From DATKQY01 sp035532475 (GTDB lineage: Bacteria; Actinomycetota; Acidimicrobiia; Acidimicrobiales; Bog-793): DNA of 29,949 nt. This document shows, piece after piece, positions 21,446 through 28,691 of the stretch (within the stretch, counting starts at the first letter, position 1; each line of letters starts with the position of its first letter). The notes below the pieces were generated by a model that saw only the letters and a list, made by a program, of their open reading frames with translations, searched no databases and was not told the origin of the DNA. Made by a program: the position numbers and the translations under genes. The stretch spans positions 1 through 29,949 of the forward strand of contig DATKQY010000039.1 in NCBI GenBank assembly GCA_035532475.1. Direction: 5' to 3'.

Positions 21446-22407
21446 CGGAGCCCCTCGACGCCGGAGGGCGGCTGCGCAGGCTCCTCGCCATCCTCGCCTA
21501 CCTGGCGGGCGTCGGCGAGGCGACGATCGCGGAGCTGTCCGAGCGTTTCTCGATGGACGAGCGGGCACTCGTCGCCGAGCTCGAGCTGGCGGCCTGCTGC
21601 GGGCTGCCGCCGTACACGCCGGACCAGCTCCTCGAGCTCGTCCTCGATGACGAGCGCGTCGTCGCCTACGGCCTGGAGGCGCTGCGTCGCCCGGCGCGCC
21701 TCTCCCCGGACGAAGGCTTCGCCGTCGCGGCCGCGGCACGCGCGCTCATGGCGGTGCCCGGAGCAGATCCCGACGGCCCGCTCGGCTCCGCGCTCGCCAA
21801 GCTCGAGGCGGCGCTCGGCGAGGACCGGCTGCGCGTCGAGCTCGACACCGCCGAACAGACCGAGCACCTCGAGGTGCTCCGGCGGGCGGCGGCCGACCAC
21901 GAGCTCGTCGAGATCGACTATCTCGGGGGCAAGCGGGGCGACGAGACGACCCGCGTCGTCGAGCCGCACGCCGTGGCCGCGCGCGAGGGACGCTTCTACC
22001 TCGACGCCTACTGCCACCTCGCCGACGGGTGGCGGCGCTTCCAGGTGGAGCGCGTCCGGGCGGTCCGGCCGCTCGGCACACCCTTCTCGCCGAGAACCCC
22101 GCCTGAAGAGCTCGGAGGCCTCCGCGCCTTCGCCGGCGGCCCCGGCACCCGCCTCGCCCGTGTGGCGCTGCCCGAGCGCCTCCAGGCGCTCGTGGAGCGT
22201 GTCGCCGCGGGTCCGGCCGAGCGCCTTGCCGACGGGCGGGCGGTGGTCCCGGTGGAGGTCGCCGACGAGCACTGGTTCGGCCTGCTGCTGCTGAGGCTCG
22301 GCCCCGATGTCGAGGTGCTCTCGCCCCCCGGGCTCGCGAAGGCGGGCGAGAGTGCCGCCCGACGGGCGCTCGTCCGCTACCGAACCGAGGTCGGGGCGTC
22401 CGGCTAG
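21442..22407 (+). CDS. pafC: WYL-domain transcriptional regulator, PafC-like
   Basis: This is the second half of the PafBC pair, 321 residues. The N-terminal helix-turn-helix (RRLLAILAYLAGVGEATIA, then LSERFSMDERALVAELELAA) and the WYL domain (VEIDYLGGKRGDETTRVVEP, then REGRFYLDAYCHLADGWRRF and QVERVRAV) are both clear, and a C-terminal alpha/beta extension follows. The WYL domain senses a ligand, reported to be single-stranded nucleic acid for PafBC. Its GTG overlaps the pafB stop, so both subunits are made together. The tat genes that often follow pafC in actinobacteria are absent; the relaxase gene follows instead. Confidence 0.88.
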   Translation: MTEPLDAGGRLRRLLAILAYLAGVGEATIAELSERFSMDERALVAELELAACCGLPPYTPDQLLELVLDDERVVAYGLEALRRPARLSPDEGFAVAAAARALMAVPGADPDGPLGSALAKLEAALGEDRLRVELDTAEQTEHLEVLRRAAADHELVEIDYLGGKRGDETTRVVEPHAVAAREGRFYLDAYCHLADGWRRFQVERVRAVRPLGTPFSPRTPPEELGGLRAFAGGPGTRLARVALPERLQALVERVAAGPAERLADGRAVVPVEVADEHWFGLLLLRLGPDVEVLSPPGLAKAGESAARRALVRYRTEVGASG

Positions 22408-22506
22408 CGGCGCGCGACGGGCCTCCTGCTGCGCGCGCCCGGCGGCGCGCCACCGGGACGGGCCGGCTCGGTCACCGCCGGTAGGTGCGCTGAGAGCGGC
22501 GCTTCG

Positions 22507-22512
22507 TAGCTT
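22507..22512 (+). promoter_or_regulatory. Putative -10 box of the relaxase gene (leaderless)
   Basis: TAGCTT ends 6 nt before the relaxase GTG, with no Shine-Dalgarno sequence. It has the same geometry as the host housekeeping promoters in this window. Confidence 0.45.
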
Positions 22513-22518
22513 CGGCCG

Positions 22519-24834
22519 GTGCTCAGCGTGGCAAAGGTCCTCCGCGGCCGCGAGGCTTACTACCTGTCGACGGTGGCGGCCGGTGGGGACGAGCCTCCCG
22601 GCCTCGTCGAGCCGGAAGGCGCCTGGGTCGGGCGCGGCGCCGCCGCGTTGGGGCTCGCCGGCTCGGCCGTCGAGGCCCCCGGTCTGCGGGCGGTGCTGCG
22701 CGGCGTCCACCCCGTGACGGGCGAGCTGCTCGACGCCGCCCACGGCCGCGTTCAGGTCACGGCCTTCGACTGCACGTTCTCGACGCCGAAGTCGGTGAGC
22801 ATCCTGCACGCCCTCGGTCCGGGCGACGCCGCGGCCGAGGCCCGCGCCGGCCACGAGGCGAGCATGCAGGCGGCGCTCGACCACCTCGAGCGCGACGCCG
22901 CACGGGTCCGGCGCCAGGTGGGCCGCGAGCGCGCCAGCCTGGCCGCCGACGGGCTGGTCGGCGCGGCGTTCGTGCACCGCACCAGCCGTGCCCCTGATCC
23001 CCACCTGCACAGCCACGTTCTCGTTGCGAACCTCGCGGCCGGCCCCGACGGGCGGTGGTCGGCGCTCGACGCCCGGGCCCTGTACTGCCACGTCTCGACG
23101 GCCCGCGCACTCTACGAGCTCCAGCTCCGCTACGAGCTGACGCGCCGGCTGGGGGTCGCCTGGCGCTCCACCCGCGGCGTGGCCGACATCGTCGGGCTGC
23201 CGCCCGAGGTGCTCCGCGCGTTCTCCCGCAGGAGCGCCGCGATCGCGGCCGAGCTGGCGGCGTCGGGCCGCTCGGGCCCGCTCGCCGCGCGCCACGCGGC
23301 CGAGCGCACCCGCCCGCCCAAGGACCTCACCGTGCGCTACGACGTGCTCGTCGAACGCTGGCGCGAGCGCGCCTACGACCTCGGCGTGTCCGACGGGCGC
23401 CTCGCCGGCCTCGGGAGCGACGGGGCGTCGGCGCCTCCCGCCGCCGCCCGAGCGCCGGCAGGCCCCCCACCCGGGGCACTGGAGCGAGCCGTGGCGGCCC
23501 TGCCGGGCCCGTTCACCCGGCGCCAGCTGGTGCGGGCGGCGTCGCGCGCCCTGCCCGAGGGTGCACCGGCGGCGGCGCTCGAGGGTGCCGTCGACGCGCT
23601 GCTCGCCGACGTCGCCCTCGTCCGGTCCGTCGCGACCGGCGTACCGCGCCGCCTCGGTGGTGGCAGGAACGCCCCGTTCCCGGCCGGCCATGCCGAGGCC
23701 CTGTACGCCACCGTCGAGACGATCGAGCGGGAGGAGCGGCTCCTCCGGCTGCTGACGGGTCCCGATGGCCCGGCCGTCGTCGGCGCCGCCGCAGGGGCGC
23801 CCTTCGCAGCGCTCGCGGCGCTCGGCGAGCGCGCCGCCGGCATGCGGGGCGCCGGGATGACGGTCCTCGGCCTCGCCGCCGACGAGCGTCGTGCGGCGCA
23901 CCTGGAGGCGACGACGGGCATCGAGTGCGCCTCGCTCGCCCGCGCCGGGCCGCTTCCGCTCGACGCCGTCGCGGTCGTCCTCGACGCCGATCGCCTGGCG
24001 CCCCGCTCGCTCGAGGCGCTCGCGCTCGAGGCGGGGCGCCGCCGCGCCCACCTCGTCCTCGTCGTCTCGGCGGGAGAGGCGGCGAGCGCATGGGGCCCCG
24101 GGGCTTCGCCGCGCCTTCGCGATGCCCTGCGTCAGCTTGCGGCCGAACCTCAGCGGACGAAGGCGGGCACGCCGTCGTACCGGGAAGCCGGAACCGAGGC
24201 CCACCGCGTCGGCGACGTCGAGGTGGTCCTCGCCGAAGGCCTTCCGGCTGCCGTCGGCGAGCTCATCGCCCGGGCGCGCACGGCCAGGCTCGGCGGCGAG
24301 GACGCCGTGATCGTCACCGCCGATCGGGGTGGGGCCACCTGGCTCGCCCGCGTGGCCGCCGCCGACGAGGCGCCACCGCGCGTGGACGCCCGCGTGGACG
24401 CGCCGCCGGACGTGCCAAGCGCCCGTGTGGCCGGCCGGACGCCCCCGGACGGCGAGCTCCCGCTCGCCGTGGCCGTGGCCGAGCTCGACGCCGTCCTCGA
24501 GCGGGCGCCCGGCACGCGGCTGTTCGTGCTCGGCGGGGCACGACTCCTCGGCCGGCGGCTTTCGAGGGTGCCCGACTCCCAGCGGGTGCACGTGGCGGTG
24601 AGGGCCGGGCGCCGCGACCTCGCTGAGCGCGTCGGTCTCGCCGCCGAGCAGGCCGCGGCGCGCCAGGTCGTCAGGGCGATCGGCCGCCCGCCGCCCGCCC
24701 TCGCCGAGCGGGCCGAGTGGCGCCGTCGCGCCGGCACGCTCGACGCGTCGCAGCGCCCGGACGCGGCGCTCGGACCGGCGCGCCCGTCGCGCGCCCTCCG
24801 ACGGTCGCCCGAGCGCGGATTCGGGATCGGCTGA
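22519..24834 (+). CDS. MobF/TrwC-type relaxase with degenerate helicase half
   Basis: Relaxases of this family nick DNA at oriT through a tyrosine and lead the strand into a recipient during conjugation. The N-terminal relaxase domain (1-~290) is well preserved: candidate catalytic Tyr14/Tyr15 in REAYYLS, Asp84 in TAFDCTFSTPKSVSI, His153, and the metal-binding His164/His166 in DPHLHSH. The C-terminal half should be a RecD-like helicase. Where Walker A is expected, the sequence is VVGAAAGAPFAAL (about 424-436), lacking the Gly-Lys-Thr, and the Walker B-like VVLDADRL keeps Asp but not the usual Asp-Glu. At 771 residues it is shorter than typical TraA/TrwC proteins. The frame is intact, so this looks like divergence rather than recent decay. 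It converges on the coupling-protein gene 23 nt away. Confidence 0.85.
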   Translation: MLSVAKVLRGREAYYLSTVAAGGDEPPGLVEPEGAWVGRGAAALGLAGSAVEAPGLRAVLRGVHPVTGELLDAAHGRVQVTAFDCTFSTPKSVSILHALGPGDAAAEARAGHEASMQAALDHLERDAARVRRQVGRERASLAADGLVGAAFVHRTSRAPDPHLHSHVLVANLAAGPDGRWSALDARALYCHVSTARALYELQLRYELTRRLGVAWRSTRGVADIVGLPPEVLRAFSRRSAAIAAELAASGRSGPLAARHAAERTRPPKDLTVRYDVLVERWRERAYDLGVSDGRLAGLGSDGASAPPAAARAPAGPPPGALERAVAALPGPFTRRQLVRAASRALPEGAPAAALEGAVDALLADVALVRSVATGVPRRLGGGRNAPFPAGHAEALYATVETIEREERLLRLLTGPDGPAVVGAAAGAPFAALAALGERAAGMRGAGMTVLGLAADERRAAHLEATTGIECASLARAGPLPLDAVAVVLDADRLAPRSLEALALEAGRRRAHLVLVVSAGEAASAWGPGASPRLRDALRQLAAEPQRTKAGTPSYREAGTEAHRVGDVEVVLAEGLPAAVGELIARARTARLGGEDAVIVTADRGGATWLARVAAADEAPPRVDARVDAPPDVPSARVAGRTPPDGELPLAVAVAELDAVLERAPGTRLFVLGGARLLGRRLSRVPDSQRVHVAVRAGRRDLAERVGLAAEQAAARQVVRAIGRPPPALAERAEWRRRAGTLDASQRPDAALGPARPSRALRRSPERGFGIG

Positions 24835-24875
24835 GCCGCCGGCCCGTCCCGGCGGCCTCAGCGGCCGAGGCCGCC
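24835..24875. terminator. Overlapping hairpins between convergent relaxase and coupling-protein genes
   Basis: Two stems share the sequence 24851-24856. One pairs GCCGCCGG (24835-24842) with CCGGCGGC (24849-24856). The other pairs GGCGGCCTC (24851-24859) with GAGGCCGCC (24867-24875). They are mutually exclusive and could serve as terminators for opposite strands. Confidence 0.5.
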
Positions 24876-26474
24876 GCGGTCCCGGCCGCGCCCGTCCAGT
24901 TCCCGCCCCGGTCGGGCACGCCGGGCGGAACGCCCGGTCGGGAGCGGAACCTGCCGAGGCGCGTCGCTCGCTCCCCCGAGCTCTCGGTGCGGGCCGGAGA
25001 CGCCGGTCGGGGCGAGCGCCTCGCGCCACGGCGAGTACGCGAAGTACGGCGTGATCTCGACGCGAGCTGGCCGGGCGCCGAGGAGCAGGAGCGCGGTGCC
25101 GGCCGGAGCGGCGGCGATCGCGTCGGGAGGCAGGCGCCGCTCCCGCCGGGTGGAGGTGGTGCGTGACACCCGGCGGGGGATCAGGCTCCTGCCGCGGTCC
25201 ACGGTGCGGGAGAGCGCCGGGACCTCACGCTCGCCGGCGAGCACAGAGATGGCCTCGAGGGTGCGCGTGTCCCCGAGCCCCGGCAGGACGAGCTTGGCGC
25301 CGAACAGCGACAAGAAGCCGTCTGCCGCGGCGCCCCACCGTCCCCGCGCCTGGGTCAGGTCCTGCAGGCAGGCCAGGGTCAGCACGCCCTGGCTCGCGCC
25401 TTCGGCGACGAGCGAAGGCAGGTCGTGCAGGGGCGCGATGTTCGCCAGCTCGTCGAGGACCAGCAGGACCGGCGCGGACCCCCCTCCCGGTCCGGCGCGC
25501 TCGGCACCGACGGCCTGACCTCGGCGCTCGGCGTCCATCGCGTACGCGGCGTTGCGCACGTCGCGGACGATCCCGGCGACGAGCGCGCCCGCCTGGCGCT
25601 GGTGCTCGCCGGGAGCGGCGACGTACAAGGTGGTGCGCTCGGCGACGAGCGAGCGGGCGTCAAGCACCGGCGCCTCGCTGCTCGCGAGCGCCTCGGAGGT
25701 GCGGTACGCGCCGAGGACCCCCGACACGGTCGACCAGATCCCGCTCAGCTCCCGGCCGTCCGTTGCGAGGATCCCGGTCAGCAGGTCGAGCGCCAGGTCG
25801 GCGCCACCTCTGGCGAGGACGCCGAGGAAGCGCTCCGGCTCGCGCCGGTTCACCGCGGCGACGAGGTCGCCGACCGAGGCGTCGGCGAGCGCCGCGCCGT
25901 GCAGCATCGCGGCGAGGAGGGCCGCTGCACGCTCGCTCCAATGCGACGCCTCGCCCCGGTCGCCGCCCGGGCGCGCGGCGCCGACCATCGCCTCGGCGGT
26001 GAGCACGGCGGCGTTCCAGTCCCTCGCGGACGCGACCGGCGACCAGCCGACCCGCTCGACGCCCGGCGGGGCCGCGAGCGTGCCGCTCGGGTCGTAGAGG
26101 AGGCAGCGACCGAGGCGCCGCCGCGCCGCCGCGGTCACCTCCATCACGTCGCGCTTGGTCGACACGGCCACGACGCTTCCGTCGGCGCCGAGCACGTTCG
26201 GCACGACCACGCCGCTCGTCTTGCCCGCCCGCGGCGGGCCGAGGACGAGCGCACCGTTCTCGGGCGGCGCATGGACCGCGCCGGCCGAGCCGTGACCGAG
26301 ATAGATGCCGTGCCCGCGCGCCCGCGAGAACGCGACGAGGAGCGCGAGCGGGTCGACGGTGGGGGTTCTGGAGCCGTGCGTGCGTTCTGTTCTGCCAGCG
26401 GCCGCTCCCGCTCGCCCTACCGCGCTGCGCTGCGGTCGGCCGCCCGCCGGGGGAAAGATAATGCTTGAATTCAT
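24858..26474 (-). CDS. VirD4/TraG-type conjugal coupling ATPase
   Basis: Coupling proteins are ATPases that hand relaxase-bound DNA to a type IV secretion channel. The 538-residue protein has Walker A GPPRAGKTS (79-87, Lys85), followed by VVVPNVL and VAVSTKRDVM, and Walker B VLLVLDELANIAP (335-347) with Asp340/Glu341. The motif LTLACLQDLTQARGRWG downstream is a family hallmark. All ATPase residues are present. No membrane segment is evident at the N-terminus, so it resembles soluble TraG-like forms. The C-terminal ~50 residues are Arg/Gly-rich. I use the ATG of MNSSIIFPP; an open frame continues 60 codons upstream but is Cys-rich and lies in the hupB promoter region. No secretion-channel genes are in the window. 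Confidence 0.85.
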   Translation of the reverse strand: MNSSIIFPPAGGRPQRSAVGRAGAAAGRTERTHGSRTPTVDPLALLVAFSRARGHGIYLGHGSAGAVHAPPENGALVLGPPRAGKTSGVVVPNVLGADGSVVAVSTKRDVMEVTAAARRRLGRCLLYDPSGTLAAPPGVERVGWSPVASARDWNAAVLTAEAMVGAARPGGDRGEASHWSERAAALLAAMLHGAALADASVGDLVAAVNRREPERFLGVLARGGADLALDLLTGILATDGRELSGIWSTVSGVLGAYRTSEALASSEAPVLDARSLVAERTTLYVAAPGEHQRQAGALVAGIVRDVRNAAYAMDAERRGQAVGAERAGPGGGSAPVLLVLDELANIAPLHDLPSLVAEGASQGVLTLACLQDLTQARGRWGAAADGFLSLFGAKLVLPGLGDTRTLEAISVLAGEREVPALSRTVDRGRSLIPRRVSRTTSTRRERRLPPDAIAAAPAGTALLLLGARPARVEITPYFAYSPWREALAPTGVSGPHRELGGASDAPRQVPLPTGRSARRARPGRELDGRGRDRGGLGR

Positions 26475-26571
26475 TGGAAGATGAAGATCCAGCGCGATTC
26501 GATCTAACGCGCTGCAGCCAATGCCAGAGGCCGCCGTTGCATGGCAGAAATGGGTGCAGCATCGACATTGC

Positions 26572-26600
26572 TTGCATTTCAGCCGTGAATCCTCTTGTAT
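26572..26600 (+). promoter_or_regulatory. Possible hupB promoter
   Basis: TTGCAT and TTGTAT are separated by exactly 17 bp, about 35 nt upstream of the hupB GTG. They lie in the most AT-rich gap of the window (about 26455-26635). The -10 match is poor (3 of 6). Confidence 0.3.
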
Positions 26601-26634
26601 GGCGTGGACTTCTGCACCAACACAAGGAGATGCC

Positions 26635-27114
26635 GTGAACAGAACCGAGCTCATCGAAGCGGTGAGTGGAGATACCGGTCTGACGCGCCAGCAGGCGGAA
26701 GCCGCGCTCGACGCGATCGTCTACGAGGTGACTTCGGGCGTTCGCTCGGGCAACCCCGTTCGGATCACCGGATTTGGCACATTCAAGCTCCGCGAGCGCC
26801 AGGCACGTCGCGGCCGCAACCCGCAGACGGGCGCGCCCGTTCGCATCAAGGCGTCGAAGGGGATCGGCTTCACGCCGGGGGTGAAGCTGAAGGCCGACCT
26901 GAACTCGCGTGGCGCCCTCGGCAAGCCGACGCCGCTCGCGACCACGGCGACGAAGGCGGCTCCGGCCCGCAAGGTGGCGGCGAAGAAGGCCGCTCCTGCC
27001 AAGAAGGCGGCTCCGGCCAAGAAGGCCGCTCCTGCCAAGAAGGCGGCTCCGGCCAAGAAGGCCGTGGCGAAGAAGGCCGTGGCGAAGAAGACCGCTGCGA
27101 AGAAGCGCCGCTAG
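26635..27114 (+). CDS. hupB: HU-family nucleoid protein with Lys/Ala/Pro-rich tail
   Basis: This histone-like protein bends and compacts chromosomal DNA. Residues 1-~92 are a normal HU fold: LIEAVSGDTGLTRQQAEAAL for the dimerisation helices, then VRITGFGTFKLRERQARRGR and NPQTGAPVRIKAS for the DNA-binding arm, which includes the conserved Asn-Pro. The C-terminal ~60 residues are repeats of AAPAKK and AVAKK, the histone H1-like tail found in actinobacterial HupB. The tail increases DNA affinity and is a target of lysine acetylation in mycobacteria. The start is GTG, with AAGGAG 5 nt upstream. The gene diverges from the coupling-protein gene and converges on the deacetylase gene. Confidence 0.94.
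   Translation: MNRTELIEAVSGDTGLTRQQAEAALDAIVYEVTSGVRSGNPVRITGFGTFKLRERQARRGRNPQTGAPVRIKASKGIGFTPGVKLKADLNSRGALGKPTPLATTATKAAPARKVAAKKAAPAKKAAPAKKAAPAKKAAPAKKAVAKKAVAKKTAAKKRR
26983..27054 (+). repeat. Tandem 36-nt repeat in hupB tail
   Basis: Two identical 36-nt units in tandem, each made of two 18-nt subunits (AAGAAGGCCGCTCCTGCC and AAGAAGGCGGCTCCGGCC) that encode the same KKAAPA peptide with alternating synonymous codons. Confidence 0.85.
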
Positions 27115-27135
27115 CCGCTCGCCCTACGGCACGGC

Positions 27136-27200
27136 GCAGCGCAGAAGCGCTGCAGCACGGGCATGAGGACGGCCCCGGTCGCATGGCGGCCGGGGCCGTC
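27136..27200. terminator. Double hairpin between convergent hupB and deacetylase genes
   Basis: The first stem is GCAGCGC/GCGCTGC with an AGAA loop (27136-27153), 21 nt after hupB. The second is a perfect 11-bp stem GACGGCCCCGG/CCGGGGCCGTC with an 11-nt loop (27168-27200). Neither has a U-tract. Confidence 0.6.
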
Positions 27201-27258
27201 GACGTCCCCGGTTGGACGTGGGCCGAGGGTGCTCATCCCGCCTGGCGGAAGGTCCCGC

Positions 27259-28002
27259 TCACAGGCGCTCGATCAGCTTGAAGGCCTCCCCGGCGCCGAA
27301 ACCGTGCGGGGCGCCTGCATCGCTCATCCGTGTCCGCTCGCGCCCCTCGAAGGCTTCGCGCTCCCGCCGTGCCTCCGACCCGCCCTGCGACCCGTCGCTG
27401 ATGTGCATCGTCGAGCGGAGCTGGCTTCGATGCTCGAGCAACGCCGCGAGCTTCGCGTCGACCCAGTCCGTGACGTCCTCGACGTGGTCGGCCTCGTCGG
27501 CCTCGAACAGCAGCATCGAACCCGGTCGGTGCGCAGGCGCGTCGGTCTCGGGGAAGAACAACGGGTCACGGGCCGCGACGACGCCATCGGTCAGCAAGAA
27601 GCCGGCATTGCGGTGATCGGGGTGGAGGCGGTAGCGCTTCCAGGGGTCGTGGCCGAGCACGACGTCGGGGCGCAGCCTGCGGATGGCCGCCGCGATCTGC
27701 CAGCGCTGGCGCAGCCCGGCCTCGAGCTCCCCGTCTGGCCAGCCGAGGAAGACGACCTCGCCCTTGCCGCCGAGCGCCAGCGATGCGGCGCGCTGCTCTT
27801 GCTGGCGGAGGCTGACGAGCTCGGCGGGATCCTGGCCGGGGTCCCAGGTGCCGCGCGAGCCGTCGGTGCAGACGAGGTGGAAGATCTCGCACCCGGCGGC
27901 GGCCCACTTCGCCAGCGTCCCGCCGCAGCCGAACTCGATGTCGTCGGGGTGCGCCCCGACGGCGAGGGCGCGCCCCGGTGTCTCGAGGTTCGTCGTGGTC
28001 AC
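27259..28002 (-). CDS. PIG-L/LmbE-family zinc deacetylase
   Basis: Members of this family remove acetyl groups from N-acetylglucosaminyl compounds or related substrates using a zinc ion. The 247-residue protein has the first metal motif AHPDD (17-21) followed by IEFGCGGTLA, and the second motif HPDH (127-130), which together give the two His and one Asp ligands. Family members include MshB (mycothiol), BshB (bacillithiol) and Mca. The IEFGCGGTLA segment is unlike the usual MshB form, so I do not assign it to mycothiol synthesis. The GTG start is preceded by AGGAGA. The C-terminus (GFGAGEAFKLI) is also typical of the family. It is followed downstream by the hairpins shared with hupB. Confidence 0.88.
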   Translation of the reverse strand: MTTTNLETPGRALAVGAHPDDIEFGCGGTLAKWAAAGCEIFHLVCTDGSRGTWDPGQDPAELVSLRQQEQRAASLALGGKGEVVFLGWPDGELEAGLRQRWQIAAAIRRLRPDVVLGHDPWKRYRLHPDHRNAGFLLTDGVVAARDPLFFPETDAPAHRPGSMLLFEADEADHVEDVTDWVDAKLAALLEHRSQLRSTMHISDGSQGGSEARREREAFEGRERTRMSDAGAPHGFGAGEAFKLIERL

Positions 28003-28036
28003 CGTCGCTCTTTCTCCTCTCGGGACGCGGGGTCCA

Positions 28037-28588
28037 TCACTGTAGGAGGCTCAGGTCCGCCGGGTGGTCGACGTCGGCGGCCAGGCGCCAGTCGTGCACG
28101 ACGCGGCACGAAAGGCCGAGGCGCCCCGCCTCCTCGCGGTGACGCTGGAAGGATCCCGGGCCGTAGGCGAAGCGGAACCCCGACCGGGCGGGCACGGCGG
28201 CGACGTTCGTCCCGTCGAGGCGGAGGTCGGGCGCGAGGGTCACCATGCCCGGCGTGCCGAATCCGCCGAGCGAGGCGACGAGGGGGAGGTCGGCGTGGGC
28301 GACGACCGCGAGGTCGACGCCGCGCCCGCCGAGATGGCGCACGGCTGCCCCGACGGCGCCGGAGAGCCCGCGGCCGGGTGTCCAGAGGACCCGCGCCCCT
28401 TGTGCGACCGCCCAGTCGGCCACCTCCTCGTCGTCGCAGACGACGTAGCGGGGGAGGCCGTCCGCCGCCCGGAGGACCCGCGCGCCGAGCTCCCTCGCCA
28501 GGCGGGAGCGGGCGTCGGGATCGAGCACGCCGGCGAGGCGAAGCTTGGCCCGGCTGAACGATTTCACGGGCACGAGCACGGCACGCAC
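28037..28588 (-). CDS. fbiD: Phosphoenolpyruvate/2-phospho-L-lactate guanylyltransferase of F420 biosynthesis
   Basis: CofC/FbiD enzymes join GMP to a phosphorylated C3 acid, PEP in mycobacteria and 2-phospholactate in archaea. This gives the activated side-chain precursor of coenzyme F420. The 183-residue protein has the family N-terminus VPVKSFSRAKLRL (7-19), the nucleotide region RYVVCDDEEVADWA, TPGRGLSGAVGAAV, AVVAHADLPLV with the metal-binding Asp, and APDLRLDGTNVAA. It ends with FRFAYGPGSFQRHREEA and VDHPADL, both typical. The GTG start fits a leaderless transcript. Other F420 genes are not in the window. It is divergent from gpsA. Confidence 0.9.
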   Translation of the reverse strand: MRAVLVPVKSFSRAKLRLAGVLDPDARSRLARELGARVLRAADGLPRYVVCDDEEVADWAVAQGARVLWTPGRGLSGAVGAAVRHLGGRGVDLAVVAHADLPLVASLGGFGTPGMVTLAPDLRLDGTNVAAVPARSGFRFAYGPGSFQRHREEAGRLGLSCRVVHDWRLAADVDHPADLSLLQ

Positions 28589-28594
28589 CCGGCG

Positions 28595-28600
28595 AGTCTA
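28595..28600 (-). promoter_or_regulatory. Putative -10 box of fbiD (leaderless)
   Basis: TAGACT on the minus strand ends 6 nt before the fbiD GTG, with no Shine-Dalgarno sequence. It lies 23 bp from the divergent gpsA-side box. Confidence 0.45.
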
Positions 28601-28623
28601 CGGACGACGCGAGAGGCGGCCGG

Positions 28624-28629
28624 TAGGGT
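28624..28629 (+). promoter_or_regulatory. Putative -10 box of the gpsA unit
   Basis: TAGGGT ends 8 nt before an ATG at 28638 that opens a 17-codon frame leading into gpsA. Confidence 0.35.
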
Positions 28630-28637
28630 GATCGGCG

Positions 28638-28691
28638 ATGCGGCGGACGATCACGCGGGGCTCGCGGCCCGCAAGAGCTGCGGGGCCGTGA
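28638..28691 (+). CDS. Possible 17-residue leader ORF coupled to gpsA
   Basis: The frame encodes MRRTITRGSRPARAAGP and its TGA overlaps the gpsA GTG (GTGA). Because gpsA itself has no Shine-Dalgarno sequence, a leaderless leader ORF could bring ribosomes to its start. This is inferred from position and overlap only; the peptide has no recognisable domain. Confidence 0.35.
   Translation: MRRTITRGSRPARAAGP

Noticed and set aside
22408..22506. oriT or nic site just upstream of the relaxase gene
   Set aside because: The 99-nt gap shows GC-rich short inverted words but no convincing nic-like motif with a paired repeat, so I do not call it.
21067..25029. 1320-codon open frame on the minus strand
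   Set aside because: It is antisense to pafB, pafC and the relaxase gene, which have clear domains. The translation is Arg/Gly/Ala-rich with no motif, a usual shadow in very GC-rich DNA.
26475..26654. 60-residue Cys-rich N-terminal extension of the coupling protein
   Set aside because: It lies in the AT-rich hupB promoter gap, has no counterpart in coupling proteins that I recognise, and an ATG at 26474 gives a normal start.
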